Assembly (NCBI GenBank): GCA_013339895.1
Contig: JABACO010000001.1
Coordinates: 25,212,270 to 25,276,269 of the forward strand
From: Ephydatia muelleri
Taxonomy: Eukaryota > Porifera > Demospongiae > Spongillida > Spongillidae
Length of the DNA: 64,000 nt
Direction of reading: 5' to 3'
Shown here: piece by piece, positions 23,130-34,030 of the stretch
Numbering within the stretch: position 1 is the stretch's first letter
How the letters are laid out: each line of letters starts with the position of its first letter
Notes under the pieces: model-generated
The model's input: only the letters and a program-made list of their open reading frames with translations
What the model was told of the DNA's origin: nothing
Database searches by the model: none
Program-made: the position numbers and the translations under genes

Positions 23130-23760
23130 ACCACTCCAGCCTAATTGATGATGAGTTTGTAATCCCCTCAAAGCCTTACACTGCCATCTTGTTTAACAAT
23201 GGGAATCACCAGCGCTGCCCATTCAGAGTGTGTCACTGGCTCCAATATTTCCAGTCTAACCAATTCTTCTTCCACTCTGATCGCAAAGCATAAGGAACAG
23301 CTCTTGGTTTGTAAAACTGAGGTTGAGCCTTGATATCCAACTGTTAATCCTTTTACCAATGCCCCGTTCTTCTTTGAACAACTCTGCAAGTAGACTCTGG
23401 AGCTAGGTTGTCATCCGTGGATGAGTGTAAGATAGCATGGTCAGTTATTAACTCTCCCAACTAATCTCTGCCCATTAGAGAGGGCCTGTCCCCCACTACC
23501 CCTAGCAGATCCAACCTTGCTTTCCTGTCTCTGTAATTACACATTGAATGAAATCAAGCCACAGACTTTCTCCTGTGTATGTTCAAAGGTATTAAGTTTC
23601 AGAGCTGGCTTTGTTGAGCACCCTCACAGGCATTCTGCATACCTCTCCTTACCAATGACCGTTGCTGCTGCTTCTGTATCAGCCTACATTTCTAGTGTCA
23701 CAACCACTTTCAATGGTTCTTGTGCTCCCAGCTTTAAAAAATTGTGTGTCTAACCAGTTA
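23130..23760 (-). pseudogene. Gypsy-type pol remnant (protease to RT start)
   Basis: On the minus strand, 23389-23168 reads like the N-terminal RT region of K02A2.6-type gypsy elements (VEEELVRLEILEPVTHSEWA, IPIVKQDGSVRL). Upstream pieces (LKLNTFEHTQEKVCGLI, then a stretch like the LMGRDWL that ends the protease) fit the protease/RT linker. Stops and frame changes break it, and no LTR was found. Dead fragment. Confidence 0.7.
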
Positions 23761-25252
23761 TAAACTTATGATGGTTGCATATCGTCCATGATGCAGTGTA
23801 GTTATAATTGCAAGTTAAGAGGTAAAATATCAAACTTTCTGACAAATCAGTTTTGAAACCATGCCCATGCCAGGCCTGTATGCACCTGTAAATTAAAAAA
23901 AAAACATATCTAATAAGATGAGCTCACCGGACACACATGGACTGAATTGTGTGGGGCAAAAAAAAAATCAAGCTGCATGGTGTTCTTTATTTCATATATC
24001 AAATCATTCCCCGGCCATAAACTTGCAGTAATGCATGGTGGCTATACAATGTATCTGTAACAAGCTGAGCTTCACCCTGTAGGTCAAAGTAATTGGCTGT
24101 TGTTCTGTCTTGACACCCAACCTACCCATTATTGGATATTGGTAGCAGGTCTGGTGCGCATGATTCCACTATTGCTTTAATCATGTTCATACCATTTGTG
24201 TATGTAATTATAATATGTCTTACAAGCCTCCTTACTCAGGACCTCCTTGATGCTCACGTTGTATGGCATGAGGACTACTGGAGAATGGCACATGGTAGGT
24301 CTTAACACATAATACAGCAAATGGTACTTGTATTGGTGGAAAGAACATCACTCAAAATACTACTTCAAGAATAGTCTTAAAGGGTTGGGGGAGGGGCTAT
24401 AGTTAATCCTTGGGGGCGGAGGCTAAGTCAATCCTTCCCATCACTTTCATCATCAGCAAAAGGTGGCATGTGTTCTACAACAAAATTGATGGTAGACCAC
24501 AGACTGCTTTGAAGTATGTAATGACACAGAAAGATATCTTCATAATCAGCGGATCCTGCAGACAGCAATGGTTACCAAAGTTACTAGATACTCAACAAAC
24601 ATTACCAAGATATGTGTTTAAGCACATACATCCCTGATACTGTGATGTAACAACTGTTTTTCAGGGATGACTTGCAGCAATATGATTTTACTCTTGTATA
24701 AAGGACACATAAAAAGCTTTCAGTATCATATTGGGAAATCTCTCATACATTGGTGGTCATCTTGCACTTTTTTTCTAATTGAATCTAAAAATATTAAGAA
24801 GTAGTCTGAATTTGCTTTGTAATTCTCATAGTGCTGCAATTAAAAGCAATATTAAGAAGCAATCAAGACAAAAGTTTAAACTAATAATTATCACTTTAAT
24901 AACTACACATAGTTTGAACCATGGGCAGTTTAAACTCCTTTTCCAATTATGTGTAACTAACAGCACCAGGAGAGGTATTGAGAGGTGTATTGGGGGGAAG
25001 GGGGTATTCTGAATGCCCATCCTCTGTACCCACCAACCTATGCCCCTTCTCACCCACACATAACCACATTTAGCAATGAATATGCAATCCAATCATAACT
25101 TACCTCTGAAAGTTGGTAGCATCATCCTCATCTTGCACCCTGGAGAAGTCCGTGGACCACCAGCTAGATCCTTGTTACATCAAGCTCTGCTATAATAAAC
25201 CCCAACTTGGCAAAGGTCTACAATATTGGATGATGGGGTCCATACAGTTTTC

Positions 25253-25287
<35 letters not shown>

Positions 25288-25489
25288 AGGCTTGTTAAAA
25301 ACAAATAATTCTTTTGGCAAGTCTAGACTTGACTTGGTGCACCTTACGTAGATATCTCATCTTTAATTAATCATGCATGTGATTTTTATGATATGCAAAG
25401 GGCATGCACATTTTTCCTGCTCAATTTGCTTGGAGGGATGCTGAGCAAGAGGCCAATGTGTTAAAGCTGATAAATAAAACTTAACACAC
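23761..25489. other. No gene recognised; C run at 25257-25287
   Basis: ORFs at 24410-24637 and 24779-25012 have no domain support. Near 24735-24790 there is a stretch related to the 3225/7930 dispersed repeat. A run of 31 C lies at 25257-25287. Confidence 0.4.
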
Positions 25490-26366
25490 TGTTCTCATCA
25501 ACGATTGTGACTTGGGTGGTTGCAGGAGCAATGGATGCCCTGGTAGAAGGAGATATCAAGGACAGTTCTACAGAATAGGTCTCATCATCTTCAGCAATCT
25601 CATCCACCACTATGGGAATAAACACAGAGAGGCCGAAAGAAGATGGATTCAAGGTTCGATTGACGTGAACAGATGTATAGTCTTGGGAGGCTGAAATGAA
25701 ATAGACATGTTAAATTGCATTTAGTTGATTAGTACAATTAATAACTTACCAATTGCTGAACCATCTTTGGTTGTAATACGGAGGTACACTATTCTATGAA
25801 GCCATCCCTGAAGTACTCGTACGTTTAATGTAACAGAGCGTTGATGCTTATTGATTGAATATTTATTGTATTGAAAGCCAATTGTAATGCCTTTGTGTAC
25901 GTGAGATTGTGTGCAGGATTGAAGTGATGGGGAGAGAGAGAGTTACATAATGATGGACACAGGATTATGAGGTGCGACTTACCATCGTGATGTTAATGGT
26001 TGTGGTTGTGTGGCAACGGCGACGAAGTCAGAAGGAGACTCAAGTAATAATTCTGCTGAGAAGACTTCATCATCTTCAGCGAGGTCATCATCCACTATGG
26101 GAACATCCACCATGATGCTGTCTGTGGATCCATCGAAGACAAGTAAGCGATCAACTGCAGTGTAGTCATCAGGGCCTGGGGAGGAGGAAAAGGAGGTGAC
26201 AGTCCTGTTACATGAAGGAAACAGTCCACCCACCAGTAGCTAAACCACCAATGGTCCTGAAGCGTATTGTCACTGACTTCCTTTAAATAACGCGCGCCAC
26301 CATGCGGACATATGACTGCCCCTCTGTGACAGTGTAGTTAGTCTGGTCAAAACCAAAGGTGACACC
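25490..26366 (-). CDS. Partial Calx-beta domain gene (two domains)
   Basis: Four minus-strand exons bounded by AG and GT: 26366-26235, 26175-25983, 25890-25750 and 25690-25490. Exons 1-2 form one Calx-beta domain (FGFDQTNYTVTEGQSYVR, GPDDYTAVDRLLVF, IVDDDLAEDDEVFSAEL). Exons 3-4 form the next (ITIGFQYNKYSI, ASQDYTSVHVNRTL, IVVDEIAEDDETYSVELS, QVTIVDEN). The pairs 1-2 and 3-4 join in phase. The 2-3 junction is off by one, and exon 1 has a TAA in VARVI*RKSVTI. Calx-beta repeats bind calcium and occur in large extracellular or exchanger proteins. The gene should continue upstream across the assembly gap, where errors are likely. Whether it is active is unclear. Confidence 0.65.
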
Positions 26367-26594
26367 TTAGATGGAAAGGAGGGAGGGAGGGAAGGAGGGA
26401 GGGAGGAAAAGAGGGAGGGAAGGAAGGAAGGGAGGGAAGGAAGGAAGGAAGAAGGANNNNNNNNNNNNNNNNNNNNNNNNNNNNNNNNNNNNNNNNNNNN
26501 NNNNNNNNNNNNNNNNNNNNNNNNNNNNNNNNNNNNNNNNNNNNNNNNNNNNNNNNCCCCCTCCCCCTCCCCCTCCCCCTCCCCTCCCCCTCCC
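26367..26594. other. Assembly gap (100 N) inside simple repeats
   Basis: N run at 26457-26556. The left flank (26370-26456) is purine-rich GGAA/GGGA repeat; the right flank (26557-26594) is CCCCCT pyrimidine repeat. The round 100-N size suggests an unknown true length. Confidence 0.98.
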
Positions 26595-26804
26595 TTGTTG
26601 ACAACCCTTGTTGACAACAACATTGTTGACAACAAACATTGCTTCTATGAAAATGCAGATCTCGTTCAACAGCCACAATTACAAACATGCATGCTCTCAC
26701 CATAAACATCTAAAAACATGCACGGTCGTTGCAAGAAAGGGACGTAACGTATGCCGGCTTGTTTTCAGGATTGTTTCCGCAAAAAGGGACGAACACATGT
26801 TTGT

Positions 26805-26907
26805 CAAGATTTCAAATTTTACATCGCGATATACACTTTATACATGTATGTAAAAAAATATCGCGATATATCACATATCGCGGCAGCCCCTGTGTGTGTG
26901 TGCGTGC

Positions 26908-26967
<60 letters not shown>
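26805..26967. repeat. Solo hAT-like terminus and GT microsatellite
   Basis: TATCGCGATATATCACATAT followed by CGCGGCAGCCCCTG closely matches the right end of the hAT element ending at 49683. A (GT)n tract of about 75 bp follows at 26893-26967. The left partner was not found; it may lie in the gap. Confidence 0.55.
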
Positions 26968-26968
<1 letters not shown>

Positions 26969-27338
26969 GATGTGAATGCTGCACCTTTGCCTACTGTGTA
27001 CATCCTTTAATAAGCGTGCATATATACATGTATACTGGTTAGTAAAATGTACTTTTATACATGTACATGACAGCGTAAAATGAATGCGAGTGAACGACTA
27101 TATTAGTGTACGAGGATGGGAGCCCCACCCCTTCTGTACGTTTAGAAAGAGGCGAACGCACACATACACACACACATTCTTTGCCGTCCGCCACATGGGG
27201 GCGAGGCGTCTAAGTCTGACAACTCATTAGCACATATGCACCGATTGGTGCCCGATGTCTATAGCTCACATGCGCTATCTCCCATTAATATCAACAAATG
27301 ATTTTAGTTAATCGGGACTCAGTTATTGTTATTTGACA
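26968..27338. other. No gene; upstream region of the DOMON gene
   Basis: Nothing recognisable apart from short CA repeats at about 27161-27175. Probably contains the promoter and 5' UTR of the gene at 27339. Confidence 0.35.
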
Positions 27339-30300
27339 ATGGACATGATCGTGGTGCTTGCTTCGTTATTTGCGATGGCTATGAGCCACGCGTGTCCTTA
27401 TGATCCAGCGGTGAGTGACAAGAGTGTTTACGTGTGCACGTGGATGTACGGGTGTGTACTAGGGGCATGTTAGAAGACACAATACTTTGTCGAGAGCATC
27501 TAAAACTGGTCTTTGTTTGCGAGGAGAAAGGAGGGTAAACTGTTTTACGAGACTTATGCATAGTTGGAGGGGTGCTGTATATCTTTGATACGTGGCGGGG
27601 GGGGGGGGGGGGGAAGAGAGGAGGGTTCAAGGCAAGCTGCATGTGGACCCTATTGTGGAACATTCTAGACTTTGAATTATAGTATATGCAGTGAATTGGA
27701 CTCAAGAGAAAATGATACGAGAGAACAAAAGTGGGGCCGGCGGTTAAATTATACGTTAAGTCCGATTCACGCCAAGTATGGCAATACCGTTTTTTGTTTC
27801 ACTTCAAAATAAGGATGGAGACCTATTCCTCCCAGTCAATGCATTTTACTAAGTGTTTTCTAATTTGGTTAGCAATGCATGCAATGTGATACCGTGTAAG
27901 TATTAACTCTTTCGCGACGAAGCCAAAAATTGCGGAATATAGCGTGTCCGTTTTGACGTTCGTTCTTTGCAAACAAATCCCGCGAATTTTGCAACCATAC
28001 TACAAAACCACTGGTGGTTAAGTTTGTTTTAAAACTGGTTTTTGTACAGCAGCTGTCGCAATATTGCATGCAATGTTGTCCGCGAATGAGTTACAAGCAT
28101 GCAAATTGATGACGTATAAGATGACGCAATGATTCGGATTCTTGCAAAAGAAAGGCTATGCGGAGCCAGCAACAGCCACAGCCACCGGAAAAGAGGCAAC
28201 GCGCTTTTATGCGTGTGATATTAATAACCGTTATTGAGGAACCCACAAGCTAAGCCCATTGGTACGTAGTGTAGTCCAGAACGAGATGTTACCTAAGCCG
28301 TAGTATTGGGAGTATTTCCAGATGTGCCTTCTCCCTTCATCATTTGCTGGGCAATTGGAGCCCATGGGTTTCAGCTACTATCGACTTTAGAATTTGCTCT
28401 TACGTTTAAGCGGTCACTGGAGGTATATATTCACAGCAAAGTTTTTCCTTGAGGTGTTAATTATAGTTACGCGTACTTGTACATGTAGGGAAGAAAAGGG
28501 GCGTAGGATGGTAGGAAAAGGAATTCATTGGACGGGTAGTTTCCTACACTGCATCCCCTCCTCCCTTCTCTAGTCATCTGTTTAACAAACAATATCATTG
28601 CAAGTATAGCTCTTTATTTAAACCTTTCTGAGGTGGTTAATGCATAAAGGAATATATTACTTTGTACATGTTTTTACAGTGCGCAATTTGTGTACCACCT
28701 GGAACCTGCACCAAACGCCATAGATTATGAGGGATTAGTCCCTTTATATAGTATGCTGCAGTGCACGATATGCAAGCACAAGTCAGTGCATAGTTAATAG
28801 AAGCTAGCTAAGAAGAGAAGACTGTTTGTATTAGATCGCATGCAATACAACGTTTCTGATCTTTATCTATCTTACGGCATCAGAAACCTCGCTCGTGCGT
28901 AATGATCCCGCACCAGTCGTCTTGTTGGATGTTACCGATTTGAATTTAGTGTTGTATTCGTTATATTGGCGACCGTTCATTTGCGAAAACAGATACGATC
29001 CGACTTGTAATGGGATCTGATTTTCGAAAAAGAGTTGGACGAACTATAAAAAACTCACGGATTTACGGTGCGACGTTCTTAAGATACAGAAAAGTATATA
29101 GGAATAGACGGCCGTAGGTGTGTGTGTGGTGTTGACCTCTAAGTGTTGAAGAATTTGGGGCGTGGCTTCTGCAGCTCGGCTGCAAATCACTCGGAAAATG
29201 ACAAGCAGCTTTTATTAAGCCTTCTCGTTCTCTCGTGCAGCCCGATGGAGTGGATTACCCACTCGTCCTCTCCATCCCCACTGGATGCGAGAGGAGCCAA
29301 TGTTCCTTCTACGTTGCCATCCGCGTCAGCGACGAGGACCAGGAATTCCTCGACTTTAAGATGCAGGGAAGGGCCAGCGGGTACATCGCGATAGGCTTCG
29401 GAAAGCAGAAGTCTTGGATGGTAGGCTGAACGATGATGTTGTACTCCCCTATTGTTATACGCTGTTCTTTTGTTTTAGTATTTGTTGTTTGCGTGCAATT
29501 TACATACATCTCTTTGCAGAACGATGCGGATTGTATTTGCTTGCGCAGTGAATCCAAATACGAGTATGGTGGAGGCCTTTGATACGTACAATCCTGATGG
29601 TTTGTCTTGGACCAATAAACGAGATATTGACACGTCTCAGGTACGCTACTGTAAGCACATTTATGCCGTGAAGGCAGGCTTTTATTATCTTGCATTCCAG
29701 CAACTAAATACCTCATGGTGTACTGTTGCTATCTGTTCTTGTACTGATTGTTATTTTCAGGTGGCTTCACGTAACGTGTGCCCAAGACCTGGATCCCTAA
29801 GCTTCGTCAACGGGACGATTAGCTGCGCGTAAGTCATTCGTTGCGCGACATGTTGAAATTTGATACACCATCCGAGACGCCATTAACAAAAACGTGGCTT
29901 AAGCTGTTGCACTCCACGCATTAAGAGGTAGTCTATAGCCTCGCGTCCCTGCGTAAGCAACATATGCGTACCATTCAGTAATGCATGTGAAAAACATGCA
30001 TTGCAGCAAGCCACGAACAGTTAATAATGAGCTGCATTTTACACTATGCAATGTTTCTAAAGACACCAAGTGTGGCGCAAGGAAATGAATGACTGTAGTG
30101 TATACCAATGATACCATTTATGTTCCACGCAGACAGTGTACCTATTGCTCAAATGATTACATAAGCATTCTGCACTAGGAACCTTACAAAATTAACCTTG
30201 AACGTAACGAAATAATGCACAATCAAGTACATGTACAGGTACAGCGTGCGTGTATTTCGCTATGTTGTAGTTACGTGCGTATGTTATATGTGCACTTGAT

Positions 30301-31019
30301 ACTATTGTACTGACATTGAAGGGCATGCATACACGTTCATGCATGTGTTTTTTACCCACAGCTTCAGCAGAGCTGTTGATGTATTCAATTTTGTCGAGGA
30401 CAAATTTTTGAATGACTTCTTTTATATACAAATGGCGTACACAGATGCAAAACCTGGTATGTACATACTGCATATTAATACGTGTATAGCGCACGTTGCT
30501 TGAACAGTCTAGGCAAAAAAACAAAATTAAAAATAAACAAAAACAAACTTAATAATAAATACATGAAACTGCATGTGCATCATGCAGAACTACTAAAACA
30601 TGCATGGCGGTGACGTTTGGGGAGTGGCTTGTGGGTGGGCTCAATGGTGGTGTGCAATGGAGGAGAGTGCAGATGAGAGATATATCTAAGTTCAATACTG
30701 TAACACCTAAACCTGCCACGCACTGTATTGATGTTTACCAATTTCTACCTACCACGCAGTGTTCGGGTCTGATGGGTTGCTCAACCTCGTAGACCACGGG
30801 CATAACCATCCGAAGATAACACCACTGTCGATCAATCCTTTCACCAATCAGATTTCAGGCTCCACGTACGTGTGCATGCAGGTGTCTTGGACTTTCTAAC
30901 AATGCATAAAATTTGTTCTCTCTCACTTTTGTGCATTGTTCTGCAGAACGTCGGTCACTTTCAGCGGTTGTTTGTTTGTGGTCTTAGCGAGCTTGGCACT
31001 GATCAGTGCACTGTTGTAA
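27339..31019 (+). CDS. DOMON-domain secreted/surface protein, seven exons
   Basis: Exons 27339-27410, 29241-29420, 29520-29640, 29761-29828, 30362-30456, 30760-30865 and 30947-31019 all join in phase with GT-AG introns, giving about 237 residues. Exon 1 is a signal peptide (MDMIVVLASLFAMAMSHA). A DOMON domain follows: MQGRASGYIAIGFGKQKSWM, NDADC at the start of exon 3, DTYNPDGLSW, an FSRAVDV strand and ITPLSINPF. The last exon ends in a hydrophobic tail (CLFVVLASLALISALL) directly before the stop, as in GPI-anchor signals or a tail anchor. Exon 3 is 121 bp where the phases need 120, and the extra base is in TTT at 29536-29538. DOMON domains bind heme or sugars and occur in FRRS1-type reductases. 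No cytochrome b561 part is present here. Intron 1 contains a G run (about 27597-27613). Confidence 0.8.
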
Positions 31020-31264
31020 GGGATGGAACTGTTCATTGGCAATACAAAGAGGAAGAATAGAAGCCTAGTTTATGGAGCGGAGTGGAGGTAGAATGTGGGG
31101 AGGGAGAGATGCACGTAGCCCATTAGATCCATGTGTGTAGTGTGTATCTGCGTATGTACATGTACATGTATCATTATCAATAGATCCAAAATGCATAATC
31201 AATGCGGCAAGGGATATGTATCCAATTTGTAACATACACAAAGCAATCAGCTTCCTACGATGAC
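31020..31264. other. No gene; flank of the palindromic element
   Basis: Short non-coding interval between the DOMON stop and the large palindrome; nothing recognised. Confidence 0.35.
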
Positions 31265-31351
31265 CACGATTTTGCGATTGAACAATATAGCAACGATCCG
31301 ATTAACAACGATCCAATCCGCTACCGTACAACAGCCCATTTTTGCAATGAT

Positions 31352-31460
31352 CTATTTCTGCGACCGAACCGTGACGCATTTCTGCGACCGAACCGTGACG
31401 CATTTCTGCGACCGAACCGTGACGCATTTCTGCGACCGTACCGTGGTGCATTTCTGCGAC
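31352..31460. repeat. 24-bp tandem repeat (four to five units)
   Basis: Units of CATTTCTGCGACCGAACCGT plus GACG repeat four times, the last diverged. The right palindrome arm has a degenerate counterpart (GGTCGCAGAAATAGATCACT) near 33895. Confidence 0.85.
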
Positions 31461-32112
31461 GTACAACGGGCTGTTTCTCCGACCTAACATACTATGGGAT
31501 ATACATGTGCATGACGTCATAAGCAGTATTTATTGTTGACAAATTAATGCTACTAGAATGAGACAATCCTGTAGTCGACCGTAAGTTAGCGTGTCACAAT
31601 CTAGTAACGATACTACATGTACACGCACAGGACTAATAGTGCGATACTGGAGCAGCAGAAGACAATCCTGGTCATATTCGCGTATCTGCGGCTAATGCAC
31701 CACGTGGCCGTTGGGTAAGCGTGTATGCAGGCTACATTAGCACACTACCAGTACACTAACAGCATCACTGTATACCTTCAGGCTAACATGGCTTAAGAAA
31801 AGGCTCGCTGCACTTGGGACTAACACGGCGCAATGCTGTAGAAACACATAGTGCATCAGGCCATTAAGGTACTGATAAGGCTTTGAAACTTGTGTGTGTG
31901 CGTGTACATATGCATGTGCTGTGAGCATTTGATTAATATGTCATTCTATTGTACTGCATGAGTGCTAAAACAACTAATCCCTCCCTTACTGAGGTGTTTG
32001 ATTGTTGTGGTCACACCATCTTCAGGGACTACTTTATATGTGTGTGTGTGTGTGTGGGGGGGGCGGGTGTATGTGTGTGCCGATGATATGTTCATGTTTC
32101 TGTATACTGCAG

Positions 32113-32256
32113 GATGTCCCACATGCACGTATCAGAAGTTATTGTGGGACAGAGAATGTGTCTATTGCCACATGCCAAATGGCTTTTAGACATGACCATG
32201 ATGACCAGTTTGCAGGTGGCAGTAGCTTCATCTTTGGAAGCTCCATCAGAAATACT
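32113..32256 (+). pseudogene. Integrase-core exon, plus-strand copy
   Basis: Follows TACTGCAG and ends ACT|GTAAAC; 48 open codons. It reads DVPHARIRSYCGTENVSIA, then FRHDHDDQFAGGSSFIFGSS, the pattern of integrase-core proteins in which an RxDxGTEN block carries the second catalytic Asp. Here that Asp is Tyr (TAT at 32140-32142), so this copy should be catalytically dead. Confidence 0.6.
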
Positions 32257-32333
32257 GTAAACAACATGTGCTTTGTTTAGTGCATTCTCATCTTAACCCA
32301 TGGTTCTTAATGTAGCGAATTGAATTTTGTCAT

Positions 32334-33243
32334 ATCTAAAAGCCATTTGGCAAGTGGCAATAGACACATTCTCCGTCCCACAATCACTTCTGATAAGTGT
32401 GGGACATCCTGCAGTATACAGTTCCAAATAAAAGAAACATGATTATATCATCGGCACACACACACACACCTGCCCCCACACACACACCCGTCCACACACA
32501 CACATACATCACATATAAACTCTGAAGATGGTGTGACCACAACAATCAAGCACCTGATCAGTGAGCACTCAGTAGGATAGAATGACAAAAAAGCACATGC
32601 TTAGAATTTATACACATTTACACACACACACACACACACGCACACACACAAACACACACATACACACACACAGTCACACAAAGTAATATTTGAAGTTGGT
32701 GTGACACAACAGACAAACACCTCAGTGGGGGAAGGATGTTTAGCACCCTGAGGAAATAGAATGACACAAGCAGATACTTACCACACAAACACAGACACGC
32801 AACACCTTAATTGTTACATATACATGTACAGGCACACACAGGTGTCAACATGCAGTACAGTGCATGCATATGCTCTCAAGGCATGTGGCATACCTTCCAA
32901 TTTTACTACTGCATCCAAAAAGAACATCACCACCACACTTGGATCATTGTTAGTGGTAGCTAGCTCCAACAAGATGATCTTCCGTGAAAATCTGGGAGGT
33001 TTGATTAAAACGTTGTGTGAGTAATATGATGAAGCTAGATACTTACCAATCATTACAAGCATGAATTGGAAAAGGATTCAGCTTATCGTACCCATCAATG
33101 TGCCAACACCAGTTTGGACCCTGCAATGAATCACGAAGCTCAAAGTAGCTGAATGGTGCAGAGAAATCATTGCCTTGTTCATGTAGGTTCTCCTTGTCAG
33201 TTGTTTTACTTTTCGTAGCCATGAACCAACAGGATTCATTACA
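32334..33243 (-). pseudogene. Integrase-core gene remnant, minus-strand copy
   Basis: Three minus-strand pieces. 33243-33047 (SYFELRDSLQGPNW, then CWHIDGYDKLNPFPIHACND) holds the first catalytic Asp region, HIDGYDKL. 32991-32870 reads FSRKIILLELATTNNDPSVV and ends in a degenerate RAYACT. 32430-32334 contains RSDCGTENVSIATCQMAFR, which keeps the Asp that is mutated in the plus-strand copy, though with a frame slip just before it. The family is the integrase-core proteins abundant in fish, cnidarian and sponge genomes (recalled, not searched). Broken by shifts and rearrangement. Confidence 0.55.
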
Positions 33244-34030
33244 GCAAGTAGCATCATCACAGTGGATCTAGAAGGATCATATGTGCCTCACCCGTACATG
33301 GGGCACCTTTTAATATCCGTACTTCATTTGAAACAATCGCCACATTGACCGGTACCCGAGGCAGCAGTTGGAGGTTTGCAGCTCATTCTATGGCTCTCCA
33401 ATGTGGAGACATCACACCACTGTGCATTCGTAGCTCAGCACTCAGTACCTTAATGGCCTGATGCACTATAGTGTAAGGCGTGTTTCTACAACATTGCTCC
33501 GTGTTAGTCCCAGTGCAGCGATTTCTTAAGCCATGTTAGCCTGAAGGATATACAGTGATGCTGTTAGTGTACTGGTAGTGTGCTAATCTAACCTGCATAC
33601 ACGCTTTCCCAACAACCATGTGGTGCATCAGCCGCAGATACGCGCGCGAGTATGACCAGGTCTGCTGCCTCCAGTATCGCACTATTAGTCCTGTGCGTGT
33701 ACATGTATCGTTACCAGATTGTGATACGCTGATATACATGTACGGTCGACTACAGGATCGTCTCTGTGAACCATTCTAGTACAGTGTAGTTTGTGAACAA
33801 TAAATACTGCTTATGACGTCATGCAAGATACATGTACCACCAATATCCCATAGTATGTATGACAGGTCGGTCGGAAGAAACGGCCCGTTGTTCGGTCGCA
33901 GAAATAGATCACTGTTCGATCGTAAAAATAGATCATTGCAAAAATGGGCTGGATGTATAGTTGTTTTGGTCGCGAAATCGGACCGTTGCTGTATCGTTCA
34001 ATCGCAAAATCGCAATGTTTGGTCGCGCGA

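Larger units (their letters stand above)
31265..34030. mobile_element. Large imperfect palindrome carrying integrase fragments
   Basis: The left arm runs from about 31265 (TTTTGCGATTGAAC) to 32190. The right arm, its reverse complement, runs from about 34030 back to 32335, with roughly 0.8 kb of extra sequence at 32595-33430. Shared landmarks include TGACGTCATAAGCAGTATTT, GGACTAATAGTGCGATACTG, CATCAGGCCATTAAGGTACT and the stretch around GAGAATGTGTCTATTGCCAC. Each arm holds part of an integrase-type gene (separate entries). Outer ends share CGATTTTGCGATTGAAC. A target-site duplication was not identified. Confidence 0.7.

Noticed and set aside
26270..26709. ORFs running through the N gap
   Set aside because: They exist only because the gap is treated as open sequence.
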